64,000 nt of DNA from Saccharum officinarum (taxonomy: Eukaryota > Streptophyta > Magnoliopsida > Poales > Poaceae), in NCBI GenBank assembly GCA_020631735.1, contig CM036199.1, positions 18,393,553 through 18,457,552 of the forward strand. Reading direction: 5' to 3'. Each line of letters begins with the position of its first letter. The first letter of the stretch is position 1. Both the position numbers and the translations under genes were made by a program. The notes beneath the pieces were generated by a model, which made no database searches, was not told where the DNA came from, and saw nothing but the letters and a program-made list of their open reading frames with translations. Below are positions 45,062 through 56,814 of this stretch, piece by piece.

Positions 45062-45858
45062 AGGTGTGCATGTGCATCACGCCGTAGCGACAAGCCCTGG
45101 GGAGCAGTTGCATGCGGTTCAGATTTCAGATTTGATGCGGATAGAGACTAGCAGACTCTGTTTTTGTAGATTCTTCGTGTTTCGTAGATGGGTTGGCTTT
45201 CTCAGGATGGGTATCAAGAAAAAGTTGAGTAATCCTCTGTCTTACCACATTCCACCATCCTTCATGTTGCGTCCAAATGGCTACCAAGAAAAAGTTGAGT
45301 AATCCTCTGTCTTACCACATTACCTTGAAGACAGAATTGGGAATCTGAACACACTATAAAATGAATAATACTCCAGGAAATATCACTTAGCTTGTGCTTT
45401 TACACATACGCTATCCTAAAAGTTAAATCCGAGTCATCAGTATAATTTGTTCTCATGTTCTGAATCTGCCATCCGGGTGCAACTTTGTGGCCTATATTCT
45501 CTGGAGGTATGTAACATTTACAGATAAAAATAAATGCAGTTTTGCGAAGAGAAAACAGTAATGCCACTATATTTCAGGGAATAACAGTATGATTAGACAG
45601 CCACACAGGTAACCTCTCACACAAAAATCAAGTTAAGTATGTACAGACAAAAATGCAGGTAGCCCTTCAAGATTTTTGGATACAATAACAAACAGCTAGA
45701 CATTAGTAGTCTGCAACAAGTTCTGCTTTTCTAATTTCTAAAATTGCATATAATATCTAGGAATGAATTGTTTACCAAGATTCTGTACAATCTCATTCTA
45801 AACTTCAGAAAGTGTTACTCCTGCTGGTTGGATCAAAGAACAAGATTGACCCATCCTG
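45062..45858. repeat. Duplicated segment, unit 2 (NAC 3' region)
   Basis: Matches unit 1 and unit 3. Within it a ~75-bp direct duplication carries 'agaaaaagttgagtaatcct' at ~45216 and ~45291. Confidence 0.85.
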
Positions 45859-48543
45859 TTAAGAACTACTTCTGCAAGCCTCATCGATCTCCACTTCATC
45901 GAGGAAGTCCAAGGAACCGTAATCATTTTCTGCCTCCAACCGAATACCAGCAGATAGCTCCATCTTTCCTAGGGATTCAAGACCTTTGATCAGTGTTGTA
46001 TATGTTATCCTGTCAGGATCACTGTCCCACAATTTCATTAGACGGAAACAGTCCATTGTTAATTGTGTGAACCCAGAATCTAGGAGTGTTTTCAGAAGCA
46101 GGTTGAAACCTTCAGTGTCAGGCTCCAATTGTTCCCTCTTCAGATATGAACAGGCTTTGTCGACCTCAATCCGCAGACCTTTGCTTGCAAGCACTGTAAC
46201 AAGATCTACATACCAAAGTAACCTAGGCTTGTACCAATGCTCCTTCCGAATCTCCTCAAAGACCTATCCAGTTTCAACTTGTCAGCTGTAGCACCATCTA
46301 GTCTAGTTATCCTAATATGCATATAACAGCAGAGTAAGAACTAGGAAGAGTGGAAATAGATGACAAAACTTACGAGGAATATGTACCCAGTATCCCCCTA
46401 AAAGGCCATTTACAGAAGCTAACATTAAAAAGGTATAACTACAAGAAATTAGAAGTTTATAAATGGGTGGTAATTGGTTACTTAGACTAGAAATGCAGCA
46501 CATATATATAATGGAAATGAGGTTTATAAACAACTATATCGGGTACACATCTTTTTGGAGTAGTTTACAAAGGCTGACAGGTTTTAGCTAAACCATTGTT
46601 CTCAAATTTGTTATCTCCTTGAGCATTAAGACATGCTTCAGTATCCTATGAGGGCTGCAGGTATTAAAAAATGGTGTCATTTGGAGAGTCCGCAGTGGCA
46701 CGAATACAAGGATTTGGTCTGATCCTAGGCTGCCAAGGGACTGGTCACGCAAACCAGTTACACCAAGAGGAAGAAATCTCTTAGCCCGAGTGGATGAGCT
46801 AATTGACCCAACAACCGGGGAATGGGATCGAAATTTAATTGCACAGACCTTCTGGCCTGAAGACACTGAGGCAATTCTCTCCATTCCAGTCCACATGGAA
46901 GTGGATGACGTCTTGGCATTGCACTATGATAGTAAGGGCTTGTTCTCTGTCCAATCAGCTTACAAGGTTCAGAGAGCACATATGCAGCAAACCAGTCGGA
47001 GTGGGGACGCTAATTCAGTACAAGGAGGGATAACAGACGAGAATTTCTGGAAGCAACTGTGGGTGACTAAATGTCCAGGGAAGATCAAGCATTTTTTTTA
47101 TGGAGAATGGCATACAACACTCTTGCCATGCAAGCCACTCTCGTCAGGAGAGGGGTCAAAAGGAGGACACGAATTGTACATACTGAAGCTGGTGATCATT
47201 TGTTCTTCAAGTGCAAATATGTCCTGTGTTTACGTCCATTGAAAAGTGCACTATGCAAAAAAAAGATTCCCCGTCACATCAAACTTGCGATACAGGTATG
47301 GAGTACTAAATGCGGATAAAATAAAAAACTAATTGCACAGTTTGGTTGTACTTTGCGAGACGAACGTTTTGAGCCTAATTAGTCAACGGTTGGACAATTA
47401 TTACCAAATACAAATGAAATGCTACAGTATCACTACAGTGAATTTTGGCACTCCGAATTTGGGAACTAAACACAGGGCAGTAAACACAGGGCAGCAGGAC
47501 CTCTCTTGCAGAGCAGATATCTCCAAAACATGTTCTAGAATATATCTGGAGGCTAAAGGAGAAGGACCAAGTGCTCATTGTCAATTTGCTATGGCATTGG
47601 TGGACTGGAAGAAATAGAGTCACAGAGGGAGAAAGGAGACGCGAACCTAGTGAGACAGCGTATATTGTCACTTTGCAAACTGATGAGTTCTTGAGCATCA
47701 TGGAGAAAGAATTAAAAAGAACACGAAGGCTGAAACAGACATGGGAGCACACTGTCAAGATAAATACAGATGGGGCATATGACTGCAATTCCGGAATGGG
47801 AGGATTGGGCTTTGTGATACAGGACTCTAACGGGGAGGTTGTCCAGGCAGGTGTGGGTAAACTGAGGCACCTCAAGAACGCTTTTCATAATCTCAAAAAA
47901 AGAAAAAAGGACGCTTTTCATGCTGAACTGCTGGCATGTATGGCCGGAGTCAAGGCAGCTAATCACTTGTGGATTCACAAGGTTATTGTAGAGACTGACT
48001 GCACCATGGTCAAATTAGCCCTGGATGGCACAAGCCACAACCCCATGACAGGAATTAGGGTACCCCAGGAATTAATGATTTTACAAATTAGATGCTCATC
48101 TACGTATTCACAGGCAATTGATGAACAGAATATGGCGAAGAATTTGCCTTGCAACGCCCAAATAGCCACCAAGGCCATTCCCACTCGCTTCGTGCGGCTG
48201 TCGGTGAAGCAGCAAGTGGACATAGCACCGCGTACCTGGAGGGCCAAGAGGGCCTCGCCCTGCGCGGCGAGCTCGCGGAAGACGGCGACCATGTCCGCCT
48301 TGAGGAGGCGTCGCAGCTTGGGCTCCACCGCGGCAGCGGCGGACGCGGCGGGGACGCCGCGGAGCGCTTGAGGGACTGGACAGCCTGGATGGCCTCGGTG
48401 CTGAGGTACCGCCCTCGCTGCGTCGGCTTCCGGTTCTTGCTCCGGTCCCGCATCGTGATGGTCGCGGCGGCCGCGCTCCTCCGGCGAGCGCCATAACGGG
48501 TAGGGGGTAGCCGGAATGGTGAGTAGGCGGGTGAGGAGAGCAT
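45859..48543 (-). pseudogene. Short PPR protein gene (THA8-like) with LINE in intron and a frameshift
   Basis: Exon 1 48236-48543 starts MLSSPAYSPF and includes MRDRSKNRKPTQRGRYLS; exon 2 45859-46263 starts VFEEIRKEHWYKP and ends EVEIDEACRSSS. Donor CAG|GTACGC and acceptor ATAG|GTC fit in phase. The order matches short plant PPR proteins of the At1g62350/THA8-like group, which act in organelles (THA8 aids chloroplast group II intron splicing). Exon 1 changes frame by one base near 48364, between the SLKR block and the EPKLRRLLKADM block. The intron (46264-48235) is stretched by an antisense LINE fragment. Either a recent pseudogene or a sequence error in a GC-rich exon. Confidence 0.85.
46600..48115 (+). 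mobile_element. LINE fragment (zf-RVT and RNase H) inside PPR intron
   Basis: Plus-strand frames encode DPRLPR...NLLARVDELIDPTTGEWDRN and SVQSAYK (LINE region before the reverse-transcriptase zinc-binding domain). Further on, VKINTDGAYDCNSGMGGLGFVI and HAELLACMAGVKAA form an RVT_3 RNase H. Frames are broken and a MITE piece sits at 47270-47480. Antisense to the host gene. Confidence 0.8.
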
Positions 48544-48804
48544 CGCCGTCTGCCTCTGCCTCTGGCCCTCGGCTCGAGACCTCGAGTTGGATAGTGTGTT
48601 GTGCGGTTGCAGTTTCGAATGGGGTTCAGAACTTCAGAAACAAAAAGACAAAAAGACAAAAATACACGAAGGCTCAGAGCATGAAAGGCAAACATTACAC
48701 CATCTTTCAGTTTGCAAGTTCTCAGTCTCAAGCCAGAGAACGAAAAGCAAACTTTACACCATACAGAATGCAAACTAGCCAAGATTGCAAATTTTTTGAA
48801 CCCG

Positions 48805-49014
48805 ATGAATAGTGTCACTTTCGTCTTATTTGACAAATATTGTCCAATCGTGGACCAACTAGGCTCAAAAGATTCATCTCGTGATTTCCAACTAAACTGT
48901 GTAATTAATTATTTTTTACCTACATTTAATACTCCATGCAAGCAGCTAAAAATTGATATGATGGAGAGAGAGTGAAAAAATTCTAACTTTTAGGTGCATC
49001 TAAACAAGGCCAAG
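48805..49014. mobile_element. MITE fragment (CTAAACAAGGCC end)
   Basis: Right half of the same family as 58418-58772: 'aactaaactgtgtaattaatt', 'tttaatactccatgcaa' and the terminal ATCTAAACAAGGCC. Confidence 0.6.
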
Positions 49015-49898
49015 TAGAAAGTGGTATTACCAACTAAGCATAAATGGCCTCACTCCAGAACTATCTCATCCCCCACCCCCAACACACACACACCCCTCCA
49101 ATAAGCCAAGCCAAGTTTAATATGAAGGTCAGTTAGCCCAGGTAAGTCAAGCTAGATGCAATGGATTCAAATACATGTTGTCCATAATCAGTATGAATCT
49201 GACTAATTACTACTTTATTCAGAGATTTTAAATCACTAATCATGTTTGTGAAAATCGAATATTTACCACTCAAGCGTCTTCCAAAGAATTATTTTGATAC
49301 TGACCAGCGCATCCAAAGTTTTGCTCAAACATCAAATTTCAAATGCAATGGTTAAAAAAAACAATTGTTTACTACTTGCTTCACATTGATTTATGAAATC
49401 ATGGGTAATATGTGAACTAAAATCACATCATCAAAACTGTTTGCAAAAACTAATATAATTACTTCTTGAGCATCATCTGCAGCTGCAGGATAACCCTTTT
49501 TGTTTTTGATAGAATATGCTTAATCTGCGAGAGTAAAAATTATCGGACACAACATGAGTAGTAAAACATACCACAACTTCTGAATTTTTCTAGTGCTTGA
49601 TTATGAGTTTTTTTACTGTTGCACGTTACCAATAAATAAAATAGCGTTGGTTCTACTGATGTGAATTTGTCAAATTTACAGTTACGGGCTGGGTTTTGCA
49701 CCAAAATTTGCTTGCAAGAATAAAACACATGGGAGGGGCTGGCGCCAGTGTGGCAGTGTTGAGCATTATTTAATATGTACAGTGCGCAAAACAGTGGAAT
49801 CATCTTTGTTTGTGTTTCAAAGTATCACTGCACTGCAAGTACTTGGCTTTAGTTATGTCTTGCCATCAACCATGCTCTCGATAATCCTCCGCCATGAT
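49015..49898. other. Intergenic, nothing recognised
   Basis: AT-rich spacer with a short CA-rich run near 49080. No supported gene. Confidence 0.5.
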
Positions 49899-49901
49899 TT
49901 A

Positions 49902-50085
49902 GAGCCTCTTTGGCACGGCTTCAACCGGCTCCGGCTCCTCTTCGTCGGTCACTGTAGCAGCACCGCCGGAGCCGGAGAAGCTCGTTTTTTTTTTTTTTTT
50001 TGGCTCCCCGGCTCCGGCTCCTTCACGCTACAGTGCTGCTACAGTGGAAGAGCCGGAGCCGGCGAGAGCCCTCCCAAAGAGGCCC
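49902..50085. mobile_element. Tourist-like MITE
   Basis: 184 bp, ends GAGCCTCTTTGG and CCAAAGAGGCCC, TTA at 49899-49901 and 50086-50088. Inverted GGCTCCGGCTCC arms flank a T18 run. Confidence 0.85.
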
Positions 50086-50198
50086 TTACATAGCATACTT
50101 ATGTTCAGCTTCCTAAGGTCCTTGGTACCAAGCCCGCAAAGCTCCTTCTGACTTTATCCAAGTTGTTAATCATAGTTTTGTATAATCAATAAAGGGCA

Positions 50199-50462
50199 TA
50201 CTCCATCCGTTTCATTGAAAGTGATGTTTTTGATTTTTAGACTTCTAGTTTGACCGTTTATTTTATTTAAAATTTTTATGCAAATAATAAAATAAATAAA
50301 TCATTATTAAAGTGTCTCTAATGATAAAAATAAGTCATAATAAAATAAATAATATTTATATACAAAAATTGAATAAAACAAATTATCAAACAAGAAGTCT
50401 AAAAGTCAAAAATGACACTTTCTAAAGTAAAAAACGACCCTATCAATGAAACGGATGGAGTA
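50199..50462. mobile_element. Stowaway MITE
   Basis: 264 bp with perfect 19-bp inverted ends TACTCCATCCGTTTCATTG including the TA target. Confidence 0.92.
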
Positions 50463-50902
50463 TGATAGATGGGTACCCGTTAGGCTCGCATTGACCGAAG
50501 TAAGACTAACAACAACTGACATCGTGACACTGTGGCGAGTGGCTCGCAACGTACTGCCGCACAAGTGGCGTGGCTTTTGATGGCTGGCATCCAAAAAAAA
50601 ATCCTCTAAAACTCTGTTTTTCCTGTATGAAGTAATATATGAACCATAGAGATCGCCGTGTGTGTCCATAGCCGCACGTGTGCGGTGTGCCAGACTTGCA
50701 AGTGTTTCCAGATTTTATTGATCAGATTCCATGGCAATTCACATGGCGCCACGATAGTTATCCTTCTCCCCACACGTTAATACAACGGCTCAACCAGAGC
50801 CGATACGGAGAACTTCTACTCGTGTAGGCGTATGCGTATATGCCTATAATTAACGGCTTGTCGCTGTCGGCTTCCAATTTTCAGCTCCACCACGTGACCA
50901 CG

Positions 50903-52021
50903 TCACGCCGCCATCCGCGCGAGCGCCTCGCCTGCGCGCTCACCGGTGGACAGCCGGAGCCTCCGGTAGTCGTCGTAGTTGAACGCCTTGTACCGGCGCG
51001 GGTGGTCCACGTCCACGAACGCCTCCGGGGCGCTCACGCCGTCGTCCTTGGGCGCGAGCAGGAACATGGCGATGGAGATGCGCGGCACGGGCGCGACGCA
51101 CCGCAGTCGGTGCTTCACGTTGTGCAGCCTCCCGTTGCTCCACGCCTGGAGGAAACGCAAGAGACGCTCAGCGTCAAAAACCACGGCGCGCCGCGGATTC
51201 GGCCACAGGACTACATACGGAGACGTGTGGGTACCGTACCGTGCCGACGTCGCCGATGTTGACGACGAAGGAGCCCGCGACGGGGTCCACGGGCACGAAC
51301 TCGCCGGTGGCCGGGTCCAGCACCTCGAGGCCGCCGACGCACTCGTCCTCCTGGAGCACGGTGAGGAAGCCCGAGTCCGTGTGGGTCTGCACGCCGGAGG
51401 AGCCCACCGTCTCCTGCGTGTAGTTGTACCGGTTGATGCGGAACTGGCACGGCCAGTCCTGGAACGAGTGCTCCTCCAGCCCCAGGCTGGAGGCCAGCTC
51501 GCCGGCGACGCCAACGATCACGTCGTGCATCTTCTCCGCGTAGGTCTTGACGGTCTCCCTGCGCAACGGATTGCGACCAAATTAAGGGCGGAGACTGCCG
51601 CCTGCCCCTCGGGCGTCGGGGCAAAGGAAAGGACCATGAAAAGGCGCGATTTTTCTGTGCGGCACGTGTGAGTGTGACCAACGGACCTGACGTGGGGCGG
51701 CGCGTCGAGGCGCGCGCAGAAGGCGTCGACGTCGGCGGGCGCGGCGGCGTCGAGGAGCCCGAAGGCCTCGTAGAGCGGGTTGGCGGCGCTGGGCGGCACG
51801 TAGCCGCTGCCGGGGATGACGTCGGCGTTGCGGCGCTTGGCGTCGTCGGGGAGGTCGAAGAGCGCGCGCACGGCGGCCTTCATCTCGGCCAGGAGCCCCG
51901 CGGGCACGCCGTGGCCGGTCACCCGGAAGCAGCCCAGGCGCTCGCACGCGGCCCGCAGCCGCGCGGACTCCTCGGGCGACGAGCCGGCGAGGCGCAGGTC
52001 GATCACCGGGATCTCCGCCAT
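50903..52021 (-). CDS. DAO: 2-oxoglutarate/Fe(II) dioxygenase, DAO-like (auxin oxidation)
   Basis: Three exons 51687-52021, 51240-51558 and 50903-51145, all in phase; 298 residues. The N-terminal DIOX_N region begins MAEIPVIDLRLAG (ATG 52019-52021). The catalytic core shows HTDSGFLTVLQ (Fe ligands His and Asp) in exon 2 and NVKHRL (second His) in exon 3. Arg then Ser in VPRISIAMF bind 2-oxoglutarate. The C terminus is DDYRRLRLSTGERAGEALARMAA. This pattern closely follows rice DAO as remembered. DAO oxidises indole-3-acetic acid to 2-oxindole-3-acetic acid in the cytosol, with 2-oxoglutarate and O2. No stops or frameshifts. The assignment within the large 2-ODD family rests on recalled similarity. 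Confidence 0.9.
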
Positions 52022-52144
52022 CGCCGCCGCGGCCCGCTAGCTGTAGCTGTGTGCTGTCCCTGACGCGCCGGCCGGGTTCGCTTAACGTGGGTTGGTGGGG
52101 GGCGGCGGGATTGGCGGCCTCGCTTGGCGGCGGGTTCGGGGCTG

Positions 52145-52150
52145 TATTTA
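52145..52150 (-). promoter_or_regulatory. TATA-like box of DAO-like gene
   Basis: The minus strand reads CTCTAAATACAG, about 125 bp upstream of the start codon in GC-rich surroundings. Confidence 0.45.
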
Positions 52151-52603
52151 GAGGCGTGCACGAGCAGCGCGTGCTGGCGCCGCTTGTCGGGCGGACGGCA
52201 CCGAGACTCTGTGGCCGCGCGACGAGCTGGCTTCTATGTCGCCGGTTTGGTGAGACAAGCGACCGACACACCACGCGCTTCTGCTGTATTTTACGTTCCG
52301 GGGGAAAAAAATCTGATCGATATAGCAAGCTGATCGGGAAAACCGCGAATTGAAGCAGGCAAGCTGAACTGCGGTGTTCCAGATATTGCGAATTCGTTGC
52401 AAATTGGCAAGCAAACCGTTCCAATGGCACACCCTTTCCGTTGTGGCCGATTCTGGCAGCTTCTTGTTTGTTTGTCTCTTTAGAGGACAAGCAAGGCAGT
52501 GATGTCTGATGGGTCGTCGACTTGGAGACATCAAGATCGGATAGAGATATGTGAATCCTATAGAGCAGACAAGTGAGGAAGGGTCGCCATCGCTGAGATG
52601 TCG

Positions 52604-53155
52604 TACTCCCTACTCGTATTAGATGTCGTTCTGGGAGACGCTGCCCGATTTCGCAAAGGATGTAGCCAAGCCCGTAAACACCTTCACATGGACGCGTTTG
52701 CCCCTGACGCTTCGGTTCGCGCACGCTCGCCGCCCGCTCCGCACTCGCGTCGAACCAGACCAACGCCAAAAGCAGCGTTGCCGTGAGCGCGAACGTACTC
52801 AAACTTCTTCCAAACGAGCGCCAATGAAACCAACGCAAAAAAATGGACGCAAACGCGACCGCGAACGGCCAAACAAATTAGCAGCGACGCGCCACGGTCA
52901 CAGTGCAGTGCAAAACTGCAACAGTCCCATGCAAAATCGCGTCAACCAAAAATTATGCATAGGAGGTGGGATTCGAACCTTGCCCGCAGGGCTTGATACG
53001 CAGCCGCCAAACCAGTCCAGCTATGAATAATTCTTGTGTAGGGTACTCGCAGCCCTATTTAATAAGGGTAAACATGGAAGAATACCCTAATTAATGACTC
53101 CTTGGTAAGCACGATCATGTCCTAAACGACATCTAATACGAGTACGGAGGGAGTA
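52604..53155. mobile_element. Stowaway-like MITE enlarged by an insertion
   Basis: Ends TACTCCCTACTCGTATTAG and an inverse built on TACTCCCTCCGTACTCGTAT, each running into ATGTCGTT, with TA borders. About 450 bp of unrelated DNA, including a tRNA-like block, sits between the arms. Confidence 0.75.
52961..53030 (-). repeat. tRNA-derived (SINE-like) block
   Basis: The minus strand carries an A-box-like TAGCTGGACTGG (53012-53023) and a B box GGTTCGAATCC (52969-52979) at tRNA spacing. The acceptor arms do not pair, so a working tRNA gene is unlikely. Confidence 0.45.
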
Positions 53156-53344
53156 CGTCGTAGAATACACTCGTACTGCCAGCTGTCTGTCACGTACGTC
53201 CATTGACCTAGCGTCCAAAACACAATCTGTGCCACTACTGTGCTGCGTACACGGCGGCGGAGAATCGCAGAGCATTCTTTTTTTTTGGGATCAGCGATAG
53301 CCGATAGGCAATCAGACTGCAAGATCACATTTGTGGAAACCTTC

Positions 53345-55900
53345 ATGCAGCTACCAAGAAAAAGATGAGTACTAATCCTTTGTCTGAAATTTCATGTTAG
53401 TCAAGAAAAGCAATGCAATTCCGTTTTGAAATTTCAGGTTACCATATTCCGCAATCCTTCATGTTGCGTCCAAATGGCTGTATTGTTCTGCGATTTGTCA
53501 TCTCAACATTATCCTGAAGACAGATTTGGGAATCTGAAGGCGGTTAACCTGCGACTGCGATGCTCCCTCTACGCCGACGAAGCTGCCATTTTTGCACATC
53601 CGTCGGCCTTGGAACTAGATCGGCTACTCAGAATATTAACCTTTTTCGGAGACTGCTCGGGCTAAAAATCAATATTTCCAAAACTGAAGTTTTCCCAATT
53701 CGAGTGGATGAAAATACCATAACAAATCTGCTTCAAAACTTCCCCGGAAAAACATGCAAATTCCCTGGAAAATACCTTGGACTTCCACTACATATTCAAA
53801 AGCTGCAAAAGGTAGATGTTCAACCTTTGATTGACAAGGTAGGGGCAAGATTGCCCGGGTGGAAGGGGAGGCTCCTGTCCACATCGGGTAGGGAAACCTT
53901 AGTCAAGACCAAGACAGTCCTATCTTCCTAGCCCATCTATCATTTGACGGTATTCCCGGAACTAAAATGGCTAATCCAAAAGATCGACCGCTTTCGAAGG
54001 AGCTTCCTATGGCAAGGTGAAACCCAAGATAAAGTCTACAGCAGACACTCGCCGGTGAATTGGCCAACAACATGCCGACCTAAAGATAAAGGTGGCCTTG
54101 TATCTTGGACCGAGAACGTTTCGTCCGTGTTTTAAGACTGAAATGGTTATGGTTCAAATGAAAACACAAAGAACGGGCGTGGAACGGACTTGATCTTCCA
54201 TGTGATCGACGTGACCGTGATCTTTTTGACGCTTCCACAATCATCACCGTAAGGGATGGAAAAACTGCAGTTTTCTGGACATCAACATGGATTCAGGGTA
54301 CCTCGCCACGGAACCTGGCGCCAACTCTTTTCTAAAAGGCAAAAAGAAAAAATATTTCAGTTCAAAAGGCAATACAAGACAACCGGTGGATCTCACATAT
54401 CCTACCAATTCAAACACCACAAGAAATACAAGAATACATCGTGCTATGGGAACACGTTCAAGGAACTAGGCTGCAGGAAGATGCTGAAGATATCATTCGA
54501 TGGTGATGGACAAACGATGGGGAATATATATACATCCAAGAGTGCATACCAAATTTTGTTTCAAGGATCCTTTAGCAAGCTAAAGTTATCAACAATTTGG
54601 AAAGCAGGGGCAGAACCAAAATGCCGGTTCTTTGCTTGGACACTCCTTCATAAAAAGATTCTAACAGCCAACAACTTAATCAAGCGCAATTGGGCAAACG
54701 ATCCCATTTGTAAACTTTGCGGGGTTGAGCCAGAAACTCCGAACCATCTGTGTAAAGACTATCCATTTTCAAAGCAAGTTTGGACCTCTTTAAAACAGTG
54801 GCTCCACCTTTCGGCGCTTGATTCAGTTGCAATGACCGGATCGCTACATGGCTTCTGGCAAAAATGTCGGGCTAAATTTGAGAGATGAGACAGAAAAAGG
54901 ATACATGGGATCATGATATATTATTGGTGGAATGTTTGGAAGGAAAGAAATAAAAAAAACCTTCCAACAAAAAAGCCCTGCAACCGTGCCAAGTAGCTCT
55001 TCTATGCAAAGATGATATACAACAATACCAGCTTGCGACAAGACCGATCCTCATTGAGGAGTAGCATCAGGTTTTCGAGTAGTTCTTTTATTTGGGAGTT
55101 AACACTGTTCTTCGTTTCCCTTTTCCAGTTAGGTAGTATAGTGGTGTTGGCCTGTGTGCCTTAGTAGTTCAGAGTTTTCGTCTCCCCTAAATCCGTTTTG
55201 TAAATTTGTTTTGTTTTCTTCACATCGTCTAATAAAAATCTAGCAAAGCTTTTGTCGTTTTTCTAAAAATAAATGGATATTACTCCAGGAAATATCACTT
55301 TGCTTGCGCTTTTACACATTAGCCATCCTAAAAGTTAAATCTGAGTCATCAGTATAATTTGCTCTCATGTTCCGAATCATGCGGGTGCAACTTCGTGGTC
55401 TACTCTCTGGAGCTATGTAAACATTTACACAGAAAAACAAATGCAGTTTTGCGAAGAGAAAACAGTAATGCCACAATATTTCAGGGAGTAACAGTACGAT
55501 TAGACAGCCACACAGGTAGCGTCTCAAATAAAAATCTAAGTATGTACTGACAAAACTGCAGGTACCCCTTCAAGATTTTTGTATACATAACAATCAGCTA
55601 GATATTAGTAGTCAATGGTAGTTGCTACAACATGTTCTACTGTTCATTTCTAACAATGCATAACATCTGGGAATGAATTATTTACAAAGATTCCATATAA
55701 TCTCATTCTAAACTTCAGAAAGAGTAACCATAATCATTTTCTGCCTCCAACCTTACACCAGTCACCAGCAGATCACCGTTCCACAATTAGATTAGATGGA
55801 AACAGTACATTGTTAATTGTGTGAACCCAGCATCTAGGAGTGCCTTCAGAAGCAGATTGAAACCTTCAGTTTCAGTCTCTAATTGTTCCCTCTTTATTAG
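53345..55900. repeat. Duplicated segment, unit 3 (decayed), split by LINE
   Basis: 53345-53537 and 55268-55890 match the NAC 3' region and the PPR 3' exon of unit 2. 'ttgtgtgaacccagcatctaggag' and 'agcagattgaaaccttcag' near 55820-55870 are remnants of the PPR exon. No NAC gene remains. Confidence 0.85.
53538..55266 (+). mobile_element. 5'-truncated L1-type LINE
   Basis: Plus-strand RT fragments (CSLYAD.AAIFAHP, GLKINISKTEVFPI, KYLGLPLHI, LPGWKGRLLS) are followed by the zinc-binding reverse-transcriptase domain (TSKSAYQILF, AEPKCRFFAWTLLHKKILTANNL, CKLCG...ETPNHL). Many frameshifts and stops. Inserted between bases that are adjacent in unit 2. Confidence 0.88.
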
Positions 55901-56002
55901 GCTCTGTTCTGTTCAAAGCGCTCTTCTACATTTTACTTGATAAGTGTACATCTCATAACAATCAATCTCAAGTTGGACTAGATTCATAGAAAATAATAGG
56001 AG

Positions 56003-56004
<2 letters not shown>

Positions 56005-56097
<93 letters not shown>
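56005..56097. repeat. AT dinucleotide microsatellite
   Basis: About 46 TA units. Confidence 0.95.
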
Positions 56098-56099
<2 letters not shown>

Positions 56100-56814
56100 C
56101 AAATGATACCTATTTGGTATCATAAACACTAATATATTTGATATATACTCAGTCTAATTTAAAATTAGTTAACCTATGAAAGTACGAAATGTGCACCTAT
56201 TGTTTTTTAAAATAAAAGAGTAACCGTTCATAGCCTCTTTTTTTTTTGAGGGGATCATAGCCTCATAGGTACACTGGTTCGGTTCCGTTGCAGATCACCT
56301 GGAAAAACTGGTGACCGGGGTCGGCCGAGCGGTAACGTGGGGCGGTCAGGGGTCGAGAATTGGACGAGTCGGGCTAGCCGGCCAGGGTGTTTGAGCCCAA
56401 CATTGCGCCATCTCAGAAAATTTGCCAGAATTTCCTCAAATCAAAATAAAAGAAAAAGAAAAATTTGCCAGAATCACAAAACCTAGCATCACACGGGTTC
56501 TGAACTTCTGAAGTCCAGGAGAGATACGTACAAACGTAACAAAGGATAGTAAGAGTTACGCACGCTGACACGAATATGAGTTCTATCTTCTTTCAAAAAA
56601 AAATATGAGTTCTATATCAGGTATGCTTTTATATACAGAAGAAGAAGTGTACGAACTTCCATACGCTGGACAGCTCTAGTAGTACACGAACGAGTCGATT
56701 ACAGAGCACCAAGGAGACCCGTCAGACAGATCTACGTGCACGTGTGCATATATGCACGCACGTACCTTGGATGCCAACGTCTCCTTCAACAACTCTTCTC
56801 TACGCTGAAGTCCG
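56098..56814. other. 5' flank of F-box gene
   Basis: No bounded repeat or gene was recognised. A 'gatacctatttggtatca' inverted word follows the microsatellite. The promoter elements of the downstream gene were not identified. Confidence 0.4.

Noticed and set aside
44125..45093. 322-codon minus-strand ORF
   Set aside because: Antisense of NAC-like copy 2 running into the hAT element; long only because of GC-rich codon use.
48108..48836. 242-codon minus-strand ORF over PPR exon 1
   Set aside because: Wrong frame; PPR-family motifs are split between the two other frames.
51582..52838. 418-codon minus-strand ORF
   Set aside because: Out-of-frame reading of DAO exon 1 and its promoter, Arg/Ala rich; the DAO frame has clear catalytic motifs instead.
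52961..53030. Functional tRNA gene
   Set aside because: A and B boxes are present but the acceptor and T stems do not pair properly, so it is listed as a tRNA-derived repeat.
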